From Capitella teleta (taxonomy: Eukaryota; Annelida; Polychaeta; Capitellidae), in the NCBI GenBank assembly GCA_000328365.1, contig KB296906.1, positions 240,683-304,682 on the forward strand: a stretch of 64,000 nt of DNA, given 5' to 3'. Below, in pieces: positions 13,001-25,542 of the stretch (positions within the stretch are counted from its first letter, which is position 1; each line of letters begins with the position of its first letter). A program made the translations under genes and the position numbers. The notes beneath the pieces were generated by a model. That model worked only from the letters and a program-made list of their open reading frames with translations. It was not told the DNA's origin and ran no database searches.

Positions 13001-16000
13001 TGCTTGACAGATCACAAGAACTGCAGATGAGAATTTAAAATTATTGAGGAAGCAAAGATACATGAAAAACATACCTCATATTAAGGTGACGTGAAACACT
13101 CTCGATGAGTTCCTGCGCAAGGTTACGAGGGAGAGATCTCATCAAAATTTGCAGAGTACCAAGGGTCTGTTACAAAACATTAGATCACGAGTTATCGCAT
13201 TACAAATCATTACTTGTTCTGGCAGATGATTCATCACTTCCACTTGGCCCATATTGAAGCCAAGTTGAGTGGGTTGCAAGACGGCCAACAGCAGAGTGTC
13301 CCACAAATTGCTGCTCCAGAAGCTGGTAGGAATAACCTGTCAATACATAATTGCATGATATGAATAAATGAATGTATTTGCTATACCTTCAAACTTTCTG
13401 TTTTGTAATTGCCGAACATCGTGCAAATGAAACTCAAAGTGCGGACAATCACTGTGCACTTGGTTCTGTGGAAGAATTGAATTAGGCAACGCAGACAGAT
13501 TTCGTGAAGTGCTCACTGGTTATAATCCTCTCTTTCCCGAGGGGTGAAGATACTCGAACCATCAGCAACTTTGGGGAAAAGTTTGACAGCAGCAGAAATA
13601 TCTTCCTGAGCAAGTTCTTCCATGAAATGATGGAGAACTTGGAAAATAATGGTTCCTTTGTTGTTGGATGCTAAACGAGGCGTATGAGATGAGTTGATTA
13701 CATAATTAAGTCACGCACCAATCAATATCTGGTTGGGACTCATGAGTCGCTCGCCAAACACCCAAGTGTAGCAGTCAAGTGTTGCGAGCACAAGATCAAA
13801 CCACGTACAAGCAGCGTTCAGGGAGAAATTCTCCTGCACGCGGGACATGGTTGGCTTTTGATTCAGTCCCATGCGGGCTGAACTGTACATTCCAAACTCA
13901 AATCTGCAGAGCATCAATAGAATGCTTGGGAAATAAAATATACATTGACTGACCTCTGGATGAAGTATTCAGAATTGCCTTGCGATAACAGAACACTGAA
14001 CAGCTCCCTAGCCCCGTTGATCTCGTGGACGCAAGGAGCCAACTGACAAACCAACCGCATGCACACGTGTCGACACTCAGTCTGGGGTCGTCCACACTGC
14101 CTCAAGAGCCAGCGAACGGCTGTTGTCATATTGGCGTCTCTCCAACCTCTGATTAAAAAAAAAAGAAAAAAAAAAGAAAAGAATAAATGATCAAAATACC
14201 TTAATTTAATAGGAATACCTTGGTTTGATTCTCTGTTTTGAGTCCTTATTGAAGGTTACTTGTTTCTTAATCAGGATTCTTTCCACATGAAGCAGAGCTG
14301 ATTTGCATTGCTCTTGAGTGCCTTTTAAGTAAATGAAAAACATTGCAGTTCAGTTCTGTGCTCGATGATTTGACTCACCGAGTGATTTGTCGTCCCTATG
14401 AGCTAGAGCAAGACTGTTAACCAAAACAGAGAGAATCTGCAGACTGAATTGATCAACTAATGCATCTTCCTCTCTGTGGGGGACAAAAGAGTGAAAAGGT
14501 GGCAATGGATAGCATGCTGCTACCGGAACACAGAGTAGATGCTGTTGAACATGAGCGCCCCTCCTAATCTCATCATGGAACTGGGATGTTCAAGGAGACT
14601 GTACATCCGTTTCAGGAGTCGTTTTGGGTTCGCAGGTCCGGCCTCCATCTCCTGAAACTCATGCATTGAGAGACAAACATTCATGATAGTTGCCAACCTT
14701 CGGAGACGTCTGCTTGATGGACCACGCGAGGAATTCGCGGATGCATTTCGCACTGAAATCTCTCACAGCGCTGTCAGACGGAGACACAATCCCATCCTAC
14801 AAGCACAAATATGATTTAGCCAGCAGAGGTTTCAATAAATCTTAACCATAAGGCTGTTAAGGAGGGCTTCTGTATCAGGACGGTGGGAATTATTGCTCTT
14901 AGTGAACCAGTGAATGATTTGCAACATGAGAGGTTCAAATAGCTGACGGCTGACTTGTTCAACATCGGTGGCTAGCTTCAACATTTGAGGGAAGAGTTTT
15001 CTGTAGATAGCGGCCATTGGGTTGCCGGTGGGTTGGGAGGCTGAGCGACCGAGCATGAGAAGGACGAGTGAGTGCAGGAGTTCACACGCGGCCACCTTCG
15101 TTTGACGGTCGCTACTAACGGTCGCCAAGGTGACCACTTTAGGTAGAAAAGCATCAAAATAGATTGAGGTTTTGATATCCAGAAAGGGAAGATCAAATTT
15201 CAAGTGTTGATCCGAATCCCACGCAACCAAATCTGGTGGATTCGCAGTTTGCCCAAAGACAAGTGCGTGATTGATGCTGCCACCTAGTGAGCCCAGAAGA
15301 AGCACACATTTGCGCTGAATTTCTTTCAACTCGGATTCCTTTCCCTGGAAAAAAGTATCAAAAATACAACAACGCCATCTAAATCTCAATATTCACCTTC
15401 TCAGCGTCAAACATGGTTTGCTTCAAGAGTTTGACGGGAATTTTTTTCTTTCCTTGCTTCTTCATTGGGTCTTTCTGCACAAGAGAGAGTGTGTCATTCT
15501 TCTCATCAGCTGTGTGCAGAAATTGAGAGGTAAAAAATCAAGACTTTTAGACTCATCATCACCTGAAGAAGTTAAATAAGCATCTAAATAAGGTAGGAGC
15601 TGCTCGTAGAATGGCTTCATGACATCCGGAGGCAGTGACTTTGACCATGATTCTAACGTGTTTAAACTGGTCCTGGCTAGAGGTAGATAGCTCCTCCCGA
15701 TCTCCAAACTCCTCTACAAATACAAATGGATTTAATTAGGAAATAATACTCCGAGTAGAGTGCGAACCTGAAGAGCCGGGACAAATGTTGTAACATCCAA
15801 AGCGATTATCTCGCGGGGCAGAGCGAGAATAAAGCCCAAGCATGATGCCAGTAAATCATCCTTGTACTGGCGCAATCGGGTCATGACCTATATATCAAAT
15901 TATAAAACTGCTCAAACACAATTAAAGTTTGACCTACTTCTTTTGCAAACTTTGTGAAAAGCATGAAACAAGCCTCTTCTTGTGCTGTACTTGTTCTGAA

Positions 16001-19000
16001 TTCCTCATCCATTTCCATTTTGATGGAATCACTTGTTTCAATTTTTAATTGCCGATTCATCTCCTTAGATTTGGATAATTCATGGATTCATGATATGCAC
16101 AATTAAAACGCACCTTAAAGTAGGATATCTGCGATGCAACTTGCATGCACACGGTCAGCATTTTGTAAAGGCCGCTAACCAATGGAAGTCTGTGTGAACA
16201 ATAAATATATCATTAAAAATCAACTCAGAACACCATGGATAGAATTACTTGGACGATTGCAATATCAGCTGATGCCCGAACGGGAAAACCCAGGATGAAA
16301 ACTTCTGTGTCTGTGTCACAGGCAACAAGTCTCTGAAAAAAAAACAGAAAGAAGGACATTTAAAATATTGACCACTTTGGCACGTACCGACTCAGCTCAA
16401 CTAAATTAGTGAGCAAAATGAAATCTTCAGGGCACACAGCGTGTAAGCCACGTAGAGGATCGGATGAGGGGTCACTCAGTGCAGGTTCACTGGTCGAGGG
16501 CTGAGATTCACTGTCAGTACTGTTGGAGGACAAATCCAACCGGGAAATCATTTTGAGCATAGCCGAAAGCAGTTCATCGTAAATAGCTGAAGCTAAGACT
16601 CGGTGCTGTTCAGCTGTAATGTTGTATTGTCCCAGAGCCTGAGAATTAAACATTTGGAATCTGTAAATGCTTCAATGAATACTCACTTTGAGTTTGCCAG
16701 CTGTGAGCAGTGCCTTCCACATGGGCAGGTAATCCTGATACGACACATCTACCTTGAGATTAACTTCGTCAACATTCTCGGATTTTGCTTCTTGAGATTC
16801 AAGAACAATCGGATGCGAACAGGAACGAATCAACGATTGGTAGACTATAAATAAAGAGTGCGATGATGGCATACGAAGGTGCAAAGGACAAACTGATTCG
16901 CTCGAGAAATCCCTTAAAGATGCTGCCTTTGAGGGCAAGGCCGAGAAAAAGTCGAATGAGCGCGATGTAACATTGGTTGTGCAGCTTGACATGCAAGCGA
17001 GGAAGAACCTGCATTTGTAGGACAACCAACCGCTCCAAGGAGAACAGGAAAGTCTCAGAAAACTTGAAAATGTAGACAATAAGATAGGTAGGTATTGAGA
17101 GCAGACAAACCAAACCTGGTCCAATTCTTCCACAATGCTAGCTAAGGCACCCAGAAAGCTGTGCAAGCCAATGATTCTGTCATCGTTCTGTTCAGCCCCA
17201 CTGAAATCAGAGGAATCGCTCATTTATAATCGGTTAAATGGTTGTGGATGAGCTAAGTCAACCTGAGAAATAGTTGTTCACTGCGATGCAGCATTTCATT
17301 AAACATGAACAGAACGTCTTTTGGGGTGAGATAGAGCTTGCATGGCTGTGGACATGATTGAATTAATGATTGAATGATTGATTGATTAGTCTCACAGCCG
17401 CAAAATAGCCATATCCCTTGATGGCTATCGCAATTTCTTTGCTGCCGGATGAATTGTTGTCCATTATGTCCCTGAACTTCTGGATAAAGAACTGAAAAAA
17501 CAAAAAGTGTGAAATGTAGCAAGAGTTCAACATCACACATACCTTAAACACAGCTCCCTCTTTGCGATTCCCTTCTTTCACTTTGGTGACCAAAGCACTG
17601 GAAATCTGAACAAGAAAATCTTCTAGCGCCAGCATTCCAATGTGCGCCATTTCACGGTTGTTGTGGTTTGTCCAGTAGGAGAGAGTTTCATACAAATCCT
17701 GTTGAAAACATTACACCATGAAGTGATGAACACTTTCACATTCAACCAAATGAAGCCTACCTTAAAATCATCTAAGAGATAGTCACTCATTTGAGCACTG
17801 TGCTTAGCCATGAGCCCCAGAGATGCCTTGGGCATTTCATACCTCTTCTTTTTAATGTTTTGATCCATTGTTTTCACACAATATTTGTAGATTGAGTAAG
17901 CATGTTCAGCTCCTTCATCAGCTGACTGAGTGAAGTTCACCATGAAGTGAGTGAGGCCTTGCAAGCAGCCAGCAATCAGCACATACTCCGGTTCATGTGT
18001 CTTTGATTCTATCTCTTGCTTCAAAGTTGTCATGTACAAATTGAGCAGCTTATCTGAGCCTCGAACCATCTTTTCCGGGAAGAGCTCAGCTATGACTCCG
18101 AGGAGATGAAAGATGTGAGCTTTAACTATAATTAAAAAGAAAATTTAATTAAGAAGATTGAGAAGCTGTTCAACGGACCTGAAGCAGCTGGTTTTGGGCT
18201 TTTGATAAGCTCCTTGAAGAGGCGTTCTATCATGCCTTCAACCTGGAGGTCCCCAGCGACTGGTAAACCACTGGTCTGCTTCAAAAGCTGATGTAAAACA
18301 ATTATGGTTGAGTTTTAATTTTTTTCAACTAAAAAAGCAAAACCTCAATGAGAAGGGGAGTGGCATTGTTTTTGACTCTTGCTCGTCTGTCTCTGGTGAT
18401 TAGTTGCAGACAAGCATCCTAAAAACAAAGAATAATCCTTTGAAGACAAAATAAATTAAGTTAACTTACCTTAACATCAACAGCATAGGGATGAACTTTG
18501 CCAGGGAATTTGCTGATAAAAGTTTTAAGCAGTTCCAAAATCTCGCATTTACAGCCTTCAAACTGGAATTTTATGTTTGATTGAACAATCATGAGAATGG
18601 AAATAGATACAAAACCTCATCATTCTGGATGATTTTCTTCAAGAATTTGATCAATCCTGTTTCGTGGTTGAATATCACAGAATAAGCCAGATCTGGATAG
18701 AAAATTAAAATCATCTAGTATCAGATAAATATCTGAATCCAACCCTGAAATACAATGGAATTCGGAGGTCTGTGTCTTATAGGGAACCAAGTACAAACTT
18801 CCGTATTTTTTCATTTATTTGATCGGAATAGCACAAGTGAATTTGAAATTCATTAATAGGAATTAAAGTAATTTAAATTAACATTGGAACCACTTCTTCT
18901 TTGTTATTACTTCAGCTCCCCAAGCCGTAGCAGATCGAGTCTCTAATACACTCCAGTGTTGAGTATAATTATCAGTATAGGTATACTGCTCCGCTAATTA

Positions 19001-19489
19001 CGGGGAGCAATAGCTGACATACTACAGCGAGACCGAGGGGTACGTAGACCTCGCCAGATTTATCTGTGCTAGCAGCTAGGGGAGCAAGTTTGGCACTTAA
19101 TTAATAATTGCTTTTAAGTTTATTTTGTTATCAATTCAATCAACTAACTCTAAATTGAATGATGGGAATATTGGGATTGCAAGCGACTTCCAATAATTTG
19201 CCAACGTGATTGAACAACTCTAAATTTAGCACTGACAAAAAGTGCAAGGCAAGCAATCTTATGGATTCAATTTCAAAGTGAATGTTTGCCGGTTGCCATT
19301 TGGCATTTACATTTAGTTCTAGGCATTAGGTTTCCACAGCTTACCAACATCGGACGCATTCACATCATTTAGACAAATGGCACCGATGTTGCCAATACTT
19401 TCGTGCGATATTCTTGCATTGACAACCCCAGGTTGGCCCCGAGTATCGCTGACAAGACCAGCGAGTTGCTCTTGCAGAGCTCTCGCCAT
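2277..19489 (-). CDS. PRKDC: DNA-dependent protein kinase catalytic subunit (DNA-PKcs), full gene with many short introns
   Basis: This is the PI3K-like Ser/Thr kinase that Ku recruits to DNA ends in non-homologous end joining. Spliced open segments follow the order of human DNA-PKcs almost end to end: N-terminal and middle HEAT repeats, FAT region, kinase domain and FATC. Recognisable landmarks include [90 protein letters not shown] and [12 protein letters not shown], ending in [16 protein letters not shown]. The ATG at 19489 opens a 145-nt exon starting [11 protein letters not shown], whose phase-1 GTAAG donor joins the exon ending at 18692. That join aligns with the start of the human protein (MAGSG...LLRLQETL). 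Most introns are 50-100 nt, and intron 1 is about 650 nt. I estimate about 4,000 residues, near the family's usual size of about 4,100. I saw no frame break, and the catalytic residues are intact. Confidence 0.95.
8190..8420 (-). other. PRKDC: SQ/TQ cluster of DNA-PKcs (equivalent of the human Thr2609 'ABCDE' cluster)
   Basis: The minus-strand protein reads [29 protein letters not shown] and then YNWLTQSS. Human DNA-PKcs has ETQASQ, RATQ, TLTQTADGRSS and DWLTGSS in the same order. The TQ and SQ sites of the human cluster, which DNA-PKcs and ATM phosphorylate to control end access, are therefore kept. Extra SQ/TQ pairs (SDSQ, ATQSE) follow. Conservation of function is inferred from position only. 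Confidence 0.7.
18914..19087. repeat. MITE-like inverted-repeat element in PRKDC intron 1
   Basis: The segment starts GCTCCCCAAGCCGTAGCAGAT. Near 19060-19085 it ends in the imperfect reverse complement (AGCAGCTAGGGGAGC). A second GCTCC...GGGGAGC palindrome lies inside, near 18988-19008. About 170 bp with terminal inverted repeats of roughly 20 bp and no coding capacity suggests a small non-autonomous DNA element. I could not identify a clean target-site duplication. Confidence 0.35.
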
Positions 19490-19676
19490 TTTCAAGAGAG
19501 TCTTGTTTATTTTTTGGATGTGAAAGAGTAGAGACAGTACGAACGCGCTGGGATATCAAGAGTACTGACAACTTAATTTTGCCATTTTGAGTCCAGGAAG
19601 TTTCGGCTTTACCTTCACTGGTTCCATGGTCATATATTATATAATGACACAGGCACACACCGATGACAGTGGTACC

Positions 19677-19801
19677 TGTTATATTGTTCAGAGAGGACAC
19701 AACGAAATGGTTGCTAACCAGGTCAGAGCTTTATTAATGTAACTGGGTCAAGGATATCATAACGGCAAGAGCGAGGGCAAAGCGCGCGGGATATCACATC
19801 A
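19677..19801 (-). repeat. probable 3' LTR of the gypsy fossil
   Basis: Read on the minus strand, a purine-rich tract (AAGAAGAAAGG) directly precedes a ~125-bp block. The block begins TGATGTGATATC, ends AACAATATAACA and contains AATAAA. These are the expected polypurine tract, TG...CA ends and poly(A) signal of a short LTR. The partner LTR is missing, so the ends rest on structure alone. The block lies about 190 bp upstream of the PRKDC start codon. Confidence 0.5.
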
Positions 19802-19822
19802 CCTTTCTTCTTGAACGGAAAA

Positions 19823-19966
19823 GTTATAACTAGAGAAACACAGGCCTATGCTGAAGGAGGCACAGACACAAACATATGAACGCGTACACGAAGTCTTATA
19901 ACTAGAGAAACACAAATCCATGCTGAAGGAGGCGCAGACACAAACACAGGAACGCGCACACGAAGT
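19823..19966. repeat. two-copy 72-bp tandem repeat inside the gypsy fossil
   Basis: Two consecutive units (19823-19894 and 19895-19966) share TATAACTAGAGAAACACA, ATGCTGAAGGAGGC and CACACGAAGT with few differences, at an exact 72-bp period. They sit between the end of the integrase tail and the polypurine tract, a position where short tandem repeats occur in other LTR elements. Confidence 0.8.
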
Positions 19967-21849
19967 TTCACATTTCTTCTATCAGGCGCTGAGGGTGTCC
20001 GGTGTGGCGATGCGGACGTTCGGGACGGGGAGTGGTGACAGGTGGTTGTGGATCAGCGTCCACGGCGGGCGGTTCGTGATCGAGGTTGGTAGAGTCAAAG
20101 TTTTCATCTGATGTGTATTCGTCACCAGGGTCAGGGAGCTGCGTGTCATGAGGTAGCTTCCTGAAATTAGTCGCGTTTCTGGTTGTCTGTTGACCATTGT
20201 TGGATCTGGCAGTGATCATTGCTCTTTTGGTGGCGGTAACGATGAGTGGTTCCATTGCGAATGGCGCATCTACCTTGCTTGTTCTTCTTTGCTGGACGAG
20301 AACGGAATCTCCGCGAGCTATGTCTTGACTGCGGGATTGTCTTGAGCTATTGGTATCACGCTTCATCTTCTCCTTGGCGATCTTGTCTTAATTGTTGGCG
20401 AACAGCATGATCAGAGGGGTGAGGATCTTGCGATTGCGGCACTGCGGGCAAGTAGGTGACTGGATGGCGCCAAACATGAGGTAGTGAGGCGAGAACTTGG
20501 TAGAAATGTGTGGGGTGGCTCTGTAAGCCCGTAGAAAGTCCAGAACGGTTGTCTTCTGCCATTTCTTGCCTTCCACGTGAGCGGCGCGTATAGCTTTGAG
20601 GAGTGGCTTGTTAAAACCTTCTGCTTGCGCGTTTGCCTGAGGCCAAAGCGGGGCGATCTTGCGGTGACGGATGCCACACTGGTTCATGTGAGTGATTGGG
20701 GTTTTACGGCACCACCCAACCCGTTCGGGTGATACGGGCGCCAGCACTGGTTCATGTATTCCGCGAATTCATGCCAAAGGTGGCGAATACTCTCTTGAGC
20801 ACGGGTTGAATGGCGGCAAAAGATGTGGTCTTGACCATCTCAGCTACTGGATAGCGCGAGTACTCATCGACAATGACCAGGATGTACTCTCCAGTCAGAA
20901 GACCGGCGGAAAGGAAATCAATGCTGAGTTCAAGCCATGGGTGGGGAGGCAGTTCAGACATCTGTAGAGGTGCTGCTGGGAGGGCTCTTGAGTTGGCCTG
21001 GCATGGTATGCACCTTGAGATCGTTTTCTCCACGGTCTTGTCTATGCGGGGAAACCAAACTTTTGAGCGGAGGAGTGCCTTTGTCTTGCAGATTCCTTGA
21101 TGACCGATGTGGGCCAATTCGATCACCTGAGGTTGGAGCGACTCCGGGATGACAATGCGTTGGTCTCTGAGGAGGATGTTGCCTTGGTATACGGAGAGTT
21201 CACTTCTGATGTTGTGACACTCAGGGTATGTAATTTGCTTGGCGCTGCGGCCACACACTGTAACACCGTTTTCAAAGTGTTGTCATTCTCTGTTGCAGCG
21301 GCGATCTCTTGAAGAGAGAGTGATTTCGGGGTGGAGGAAGTGACGACAGTATGGGCGTAATTTTCTGCTCTCTTGCTTGGATGGGTCGGTTGGACATATT
21401 TTCGGGGATGCCGGGATAGGTAGTCAGCGGGATTTGAGCTTCCAGGTTCGTAGACGATGTCGACACTGTAGCTTTGCAGGCGTAGACCCCAGCGAGCAAT
21501 GCGGAGTGGGGGGTCTGGCTTCTTCCAGATGGAGGTAAGAGCTTGATGATTGGTCACAACAGTGAAGGATGAGCCACTGGTGCATATGTGAAAGTGTTCG
21601 CATGCCCATACAACTGCCAGTGCTTCACGTTCTGTTTGCGAATATCGTTGCTCTGTCGGTGTCAGTGATCGGCTGGCGTAGACAATGGTTTTGCCATTCT
21701 GGGTGAGGGTTGTTGCGATGCCTACGGGGCTAGCATCCACGTATATGACTGTAGGCTCATGAGGGTCGAAGAATGCGATATACGTCTGTTCCGTTTCTCT
21801 AACGGTACAGATATGCGAATCGGGTGGCTCACATTGGTATAATGTTGCC

Positions 21850-22800
21850 GAAGTGTGTTATGATAGCGACGAGATTCAAAGCGGTTACCAATATTAACGG
21901 CTTGAAGAATAAGTTAAACCACACTCTCAGGAATTCACCTATCGACATTACCATCGACAACACTCCGATCCACTCCAGCCAACACACTAAATTTCTTGGC
22001 CTAGTCATCGAAAGCAGACTCTGTTGGTCTCCTCACATCGAACACATCTCAGCCAAAATCTCCAAGAACATAGGTATCATCAGAAAAGTCTCTCGTTTCC
22101 TCCCCCTCAAGACCCTTATCACACTCTACAATGCACTAATTCTTCCATACCTCACCTACTGTCACATCATCTGGTCAAGCGCACCTCTCACTTACACCTC
22201 TCGCCTAATAGTACTGCAAAAGAAAGTCATTCGCATTATCCATAACGCTCCTCCGCTTGCCCACACCCAAAATCTCTTCCACGAATCAAAGATCATTGTG
22301 TTCCAAGAATTATTCCAATACCTTGGCTCACTTTTTCTGCACAAACTCAATTGCTGCATATTTCCCACAGCCTTCTCATCCAGCTTTCCACTTCCTTTCA
22401 GACACTTAACAGCTCAAACACGATCAACTGCAATTCAATACATGCAAATTGAGCGCCACCGTACACAACTTAGGGCAAACTCACCTCGGATTCGACTCTC
22501 CCATCTTTACAATAACTTCTTTCTTCCTTTATCCTTACATCTTTCTAACTCCATTTTCACTCTTCGCAAATCCCTCAAATCAATTCTATGCTAAAGGTTC
22601 ATCATTCCTTTTCTCTGCTCATGTATATCAAACTGTTTTATCGCTACTGTTCCTAGTCCCTTCCCTTCTTGTTTTCTTTTCTTTTAACATGTAATTCTAT
22701 TTTCTTCTTGAAATATCCACTATTAAAGAGGGCCACGGCTTATGCCTTCACCCTCATGCCATATCATCATACCACCCTGTATAATTATGGCAATAAAAAT
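21850..22800 (+). mobile_element. LINE 3' remnant (C-terminal reverse transcriptase region, Jockey/CR1/L2 group)
   Basis: An open frame to 22594 encodes the thumb region of a non-LTR reverse transcriptase: FLGLVIESRLCWSPHIEHIS, then LITLYNALILPYLTYCHIIW and LIVLQKKVIRIIHN. These are hallmark motifs of the Jockey/CR1/L2-type lineages. The RT core is missing, so the copy is 5'-truncated. About 200 bp of 3' sequence ends near CAATAAAAATCTTGAAA, a plausible element terminus. It abuts the gypsy fossil in opposite orientation. Confidence 0.75.
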
Positions 22801-23131
22801 CTTGAAAATCGACAGCGACACTACATTGCCAGCATTTTAGCAGCAAAGTGGGAATTGTCGGTGGCATGAATCAAAAACCTTTAGAGGAAGTAATTTGGCT
22901 CCAAATATTCACTCAAAAAATCAAATAAAAATAATAATAAATAAAATGGAAAAATAAATAAGTAAACAAAATATTCTCTCCTCTTCATTGGACTGGGTGG
23001 CAATGAGACAATGCATTGTTTCTTCTTTTTGACACCCAGTGTTTCCACAAACTCTTAACTTGCAGCAAAGGATTTTTTCCTGTGCTGCAATAAGTATAAC
23101 CCGAGGCAATAAAATAATGGTATTCATTATG
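22801..23131. other. AT-rich spacer between two LINE remnants
   Basis: About 330 bp of AT-rich sequence with an A/T low-complexity patch at 22921-22970. I see no coding potential, repeat termini or RNA gene in it. Confidence 0.5.
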
Positions 23132-24977
23132 TTACATCGTAATGGAGCGATCGATCAGTCCAAGGAAAATTACTAAGCATTCATTACCAAGAACACTCGT
23201 GTTGAAAACAGAGGCAAAGTAATCGTTGAACATTTGGGCTTTAGTAGCGGGATCATTACTTTCTGTATTCTGTACCATCCTTGCGTAACAGCAAGGGAGT
23301 ACGTTGATATATTCATCATGCTTTGAGTGGAGAAGCGTCTTAATGCTGTTGCGAAGGGGGCGGAATTGAGACCAAGCAAGTTCTGTACCAGTGCGTTTTG
23401 CTTTGCGATGGACGGGTTTTTTTTTTTTTTTTTTTTTTCGGTTTTGAGTATGACGGACTTCACCATCAAACCACAGGGGCTCACCTGAGTTTGTGATTGT
23501 AACCTTGGGCAGACTATTCTCGATCAACTGCCGAGGAAACGAGTTCGAACCAAACATCCCACATTGCATTAACATCAGGGCAAACGAGAAAAAAATTGAT
23601 TAAAAGGGAAATGGATTGAAACTGCTGAATAAAAATATTCACTTCACACAATTTGTAATTAAAAACAACACGAGGAGGTGAACAGAGGGCTATAGCTGAC
23701 CGAAGTACATGCTGAAGTAGAGCACAGCATGCTCAGAAGGAAAGTCACCTTAGCAACCAGTCGTGTTCGTAAATTAAAGGTCAAGATTATTTCCATGAAC
23801 ATTAGAAGGATTCAAATAAACCTTGAATAAGGCAGTGGACGGAGCTCCTCTGGGCAAAAGCTGACACACATGAACTTCACACGGTGACTTAGATGGTAAT
23901 GCTTCGTTGATGGCTAGCAGTACACCTCCCCCACGCTTGTCAGGGACAGTGTCGCACCTGTCTCGGCGGAGGATCATGAAGTTCGAGGGCAGAATCTCGC
24001 CATCAAGCACTGTGTTTGTCAGCCGCGTCTCAGTGATGGCAACTATACTGGAACAGTGAGATGCAACAATGTTTTGGAGCTGAACGAGTTTGTTCACTGT
24101 TGTATTCACAGTTTTGAGGGTTCTGGTGTTCAGGTAGAGGCACGAGAAGGCAGCAGCCCTGGGATGGCTTGGATGGGTGGCAGTATTATCAGGTGGTGAG
24201 ACACCTAATGATGCTCCGCTTTGAGGGAAGACTGGGGTAGACATCATAAGTTTCCCGTGGGTGGCTGGGAAGGTGAATCGTCTTGAGAAGTGGGTGCAGG
24301 CACATTTCCATGCTTCCAGTGCTTATCATGTCTCCACTTTCCGTCATCTTGTTTGCAAAATATCCATAGTTTGCCACCATTCCGCAAACTATAGCTGACA
24401 TTGGCCCCATCACGTTTGGCATCTTCATTCAACTTGTGAGCGGTTTCGCTGTTTTTTGAAAATAGTTCTCTCTGAGCTTTCGTTTTGCTTGGACGGACGC
24501 GCACATTCGGTAGAGCTAATGTACTGTCCTTCTTAGATTCCTCGAATCGGGATTTGAACGTACGGGCATCGAACAATGATGGGAAAGTAACTCTGATCAG
24601 CCGGTTCTTGTTTTTTTTTTTATCTCTTTCCGATGCGTTGAAGATCAATTGGTTTTGTAGTGATGGACATTTTGTCGCACATCGTGGACACGATTTCCTT
24701 AGCGTCGGTATTCTCATCAACTCTAGATATGATGAGATGACTTTTGGCCTCTTCTTCACGCATCGTATCTTTCAATGAGTTGCGAACAATATCAGCAAAG
24801 GAAGGAGCAGTTGACGGGGGTGGAGGAGGGGGTAGGCCTACGGGCTTGCGGATAATGGTTGCAAGCTCAGTTTTCAAAGAGGTCACTTAGTTACGAAGAT
24901 CGTTTATCTCGGCGACTTTCGGTTCTTGTCTGTTCAACAAACAAAGCCTGCACGACAGCAAGAGTCAATTTTGCCAT
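23132..24977 (-). mobile_element. LINE 5' remnant: ORF1 and endonuclease part, reverse transcriptase lost (CR1-like)
   Basis: The minus strand first carries an ORF1-like protein. Its probable start is the ATG at 24977 (MAKLTLAVVQALFVEQ), and a frame break and a stop separate this from the main ORF1 body (24886-24244), which has Pro-rich, basic and coiled segments. An ORF2 N-terminus follows (24247-23774) with the AP-endonuclease-like blocks LYLNTRTLKTVN, IVAITETRL and DKRGGGVLLAI. After a deletion comes the EN-RT linker (LAWSQFRPLRNSIKTLL, about 23380-23330). The copy stops before the RT domain. A 22-nt T-run lies at about 23418-23439. Confidence 0.8.
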
Positions 24978-25208
24978 GTTTTGATCAATGACAAAGCTGA
25001 TCGACGAAATGCACAGCGAAGTGGGTGATAGAAGGGCTACTTGGCAGCGAGCCAGTTAAAGGTCTTGTGGAATGAATCTATCGCTCACGTGAAATGGACC
25101 AGGTGTGTTGCTGTTCCGGAGTGGGTGCCTTTTCCCTTCAAGATCAAGCAGTAGTGATTCTGAGACTTATCCCAAAGGAATCTTCTTCGTCAGGCAAACA
25201 CACTGATG

Positions 25209-25245
<37 letters not shown>

Positions 25246-25492
25246 GGGCGATCCAGAAAAATCGTCAAAAGAGTCGATAATATGCAGAGCTACTGCTACG
25301 TGTGCTCGTCGTTCGTTGAAATTTATGGGCTGAATGATTAGAACTGAATGGGTTATATGGCTTTAATAATTTAATTACCTTAATCGACTTCCGCGAATGT
25401 TTTCGATTACGAGTTATTTAAATTTTAATGATGGGTCATCAGATTACAAATGGCCTTCTGGGATTGCACTTTGTTGAAAATTATCAAGCGCA
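24978..25492. other. spacer with A-run, upstream of the MMP gene
   Basis: A ~31-nt A-run lies at about 25210-25240. The stretch may include the 5' UTR of the LINE, part of the MMP 5' region, or both. I could not see an MMP signal peptide, propeptide or cysteine-switch motif here, and no other gene is evident. Confidence 0.5.
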
Positions 25493-25542
25493 NNNNNNNN
25501 NNNNNNNNNNNNNNNNNNNNNNNNNNNNNNNNNNNNNNNNNN
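25493..25542. other. assembly gap (50 N)
   Basis: Exactly 50 N, which suggests a placeholder of unknown true size. It falls immediately 5' of the first recognisable MMP exon, so the missing MMP propeptide exons may lie in it. Confidence 0.95.

Larger units (their letters stand above)
19677..21830 (-). mobile_element. Ty3/gypsy LTR-retrotransposon fossil, 3' half
   Basis: This is an incomplete, broken copy in minus orientation. Recognisable pol parts in order are the RNase H region (about 21.74-21.35 kb), the integrase zinc-binding and catalytic regions (about 21.2-20.7 kb) and the integrase C-terminal part with a Pro-rich tail (about 20.4-19.98 kb). It is followed by a purine-rich tract and one short LTR. 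Reverse transcriptase, protease, gag and the 5' LTR are absent. The copy stops where an oppositely oriented LINE remnant begins. It appears broken in several places besides this truncation. The short LTR resembles the mag-like branch. Age looks moderate to old. Confidence 0.85.
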
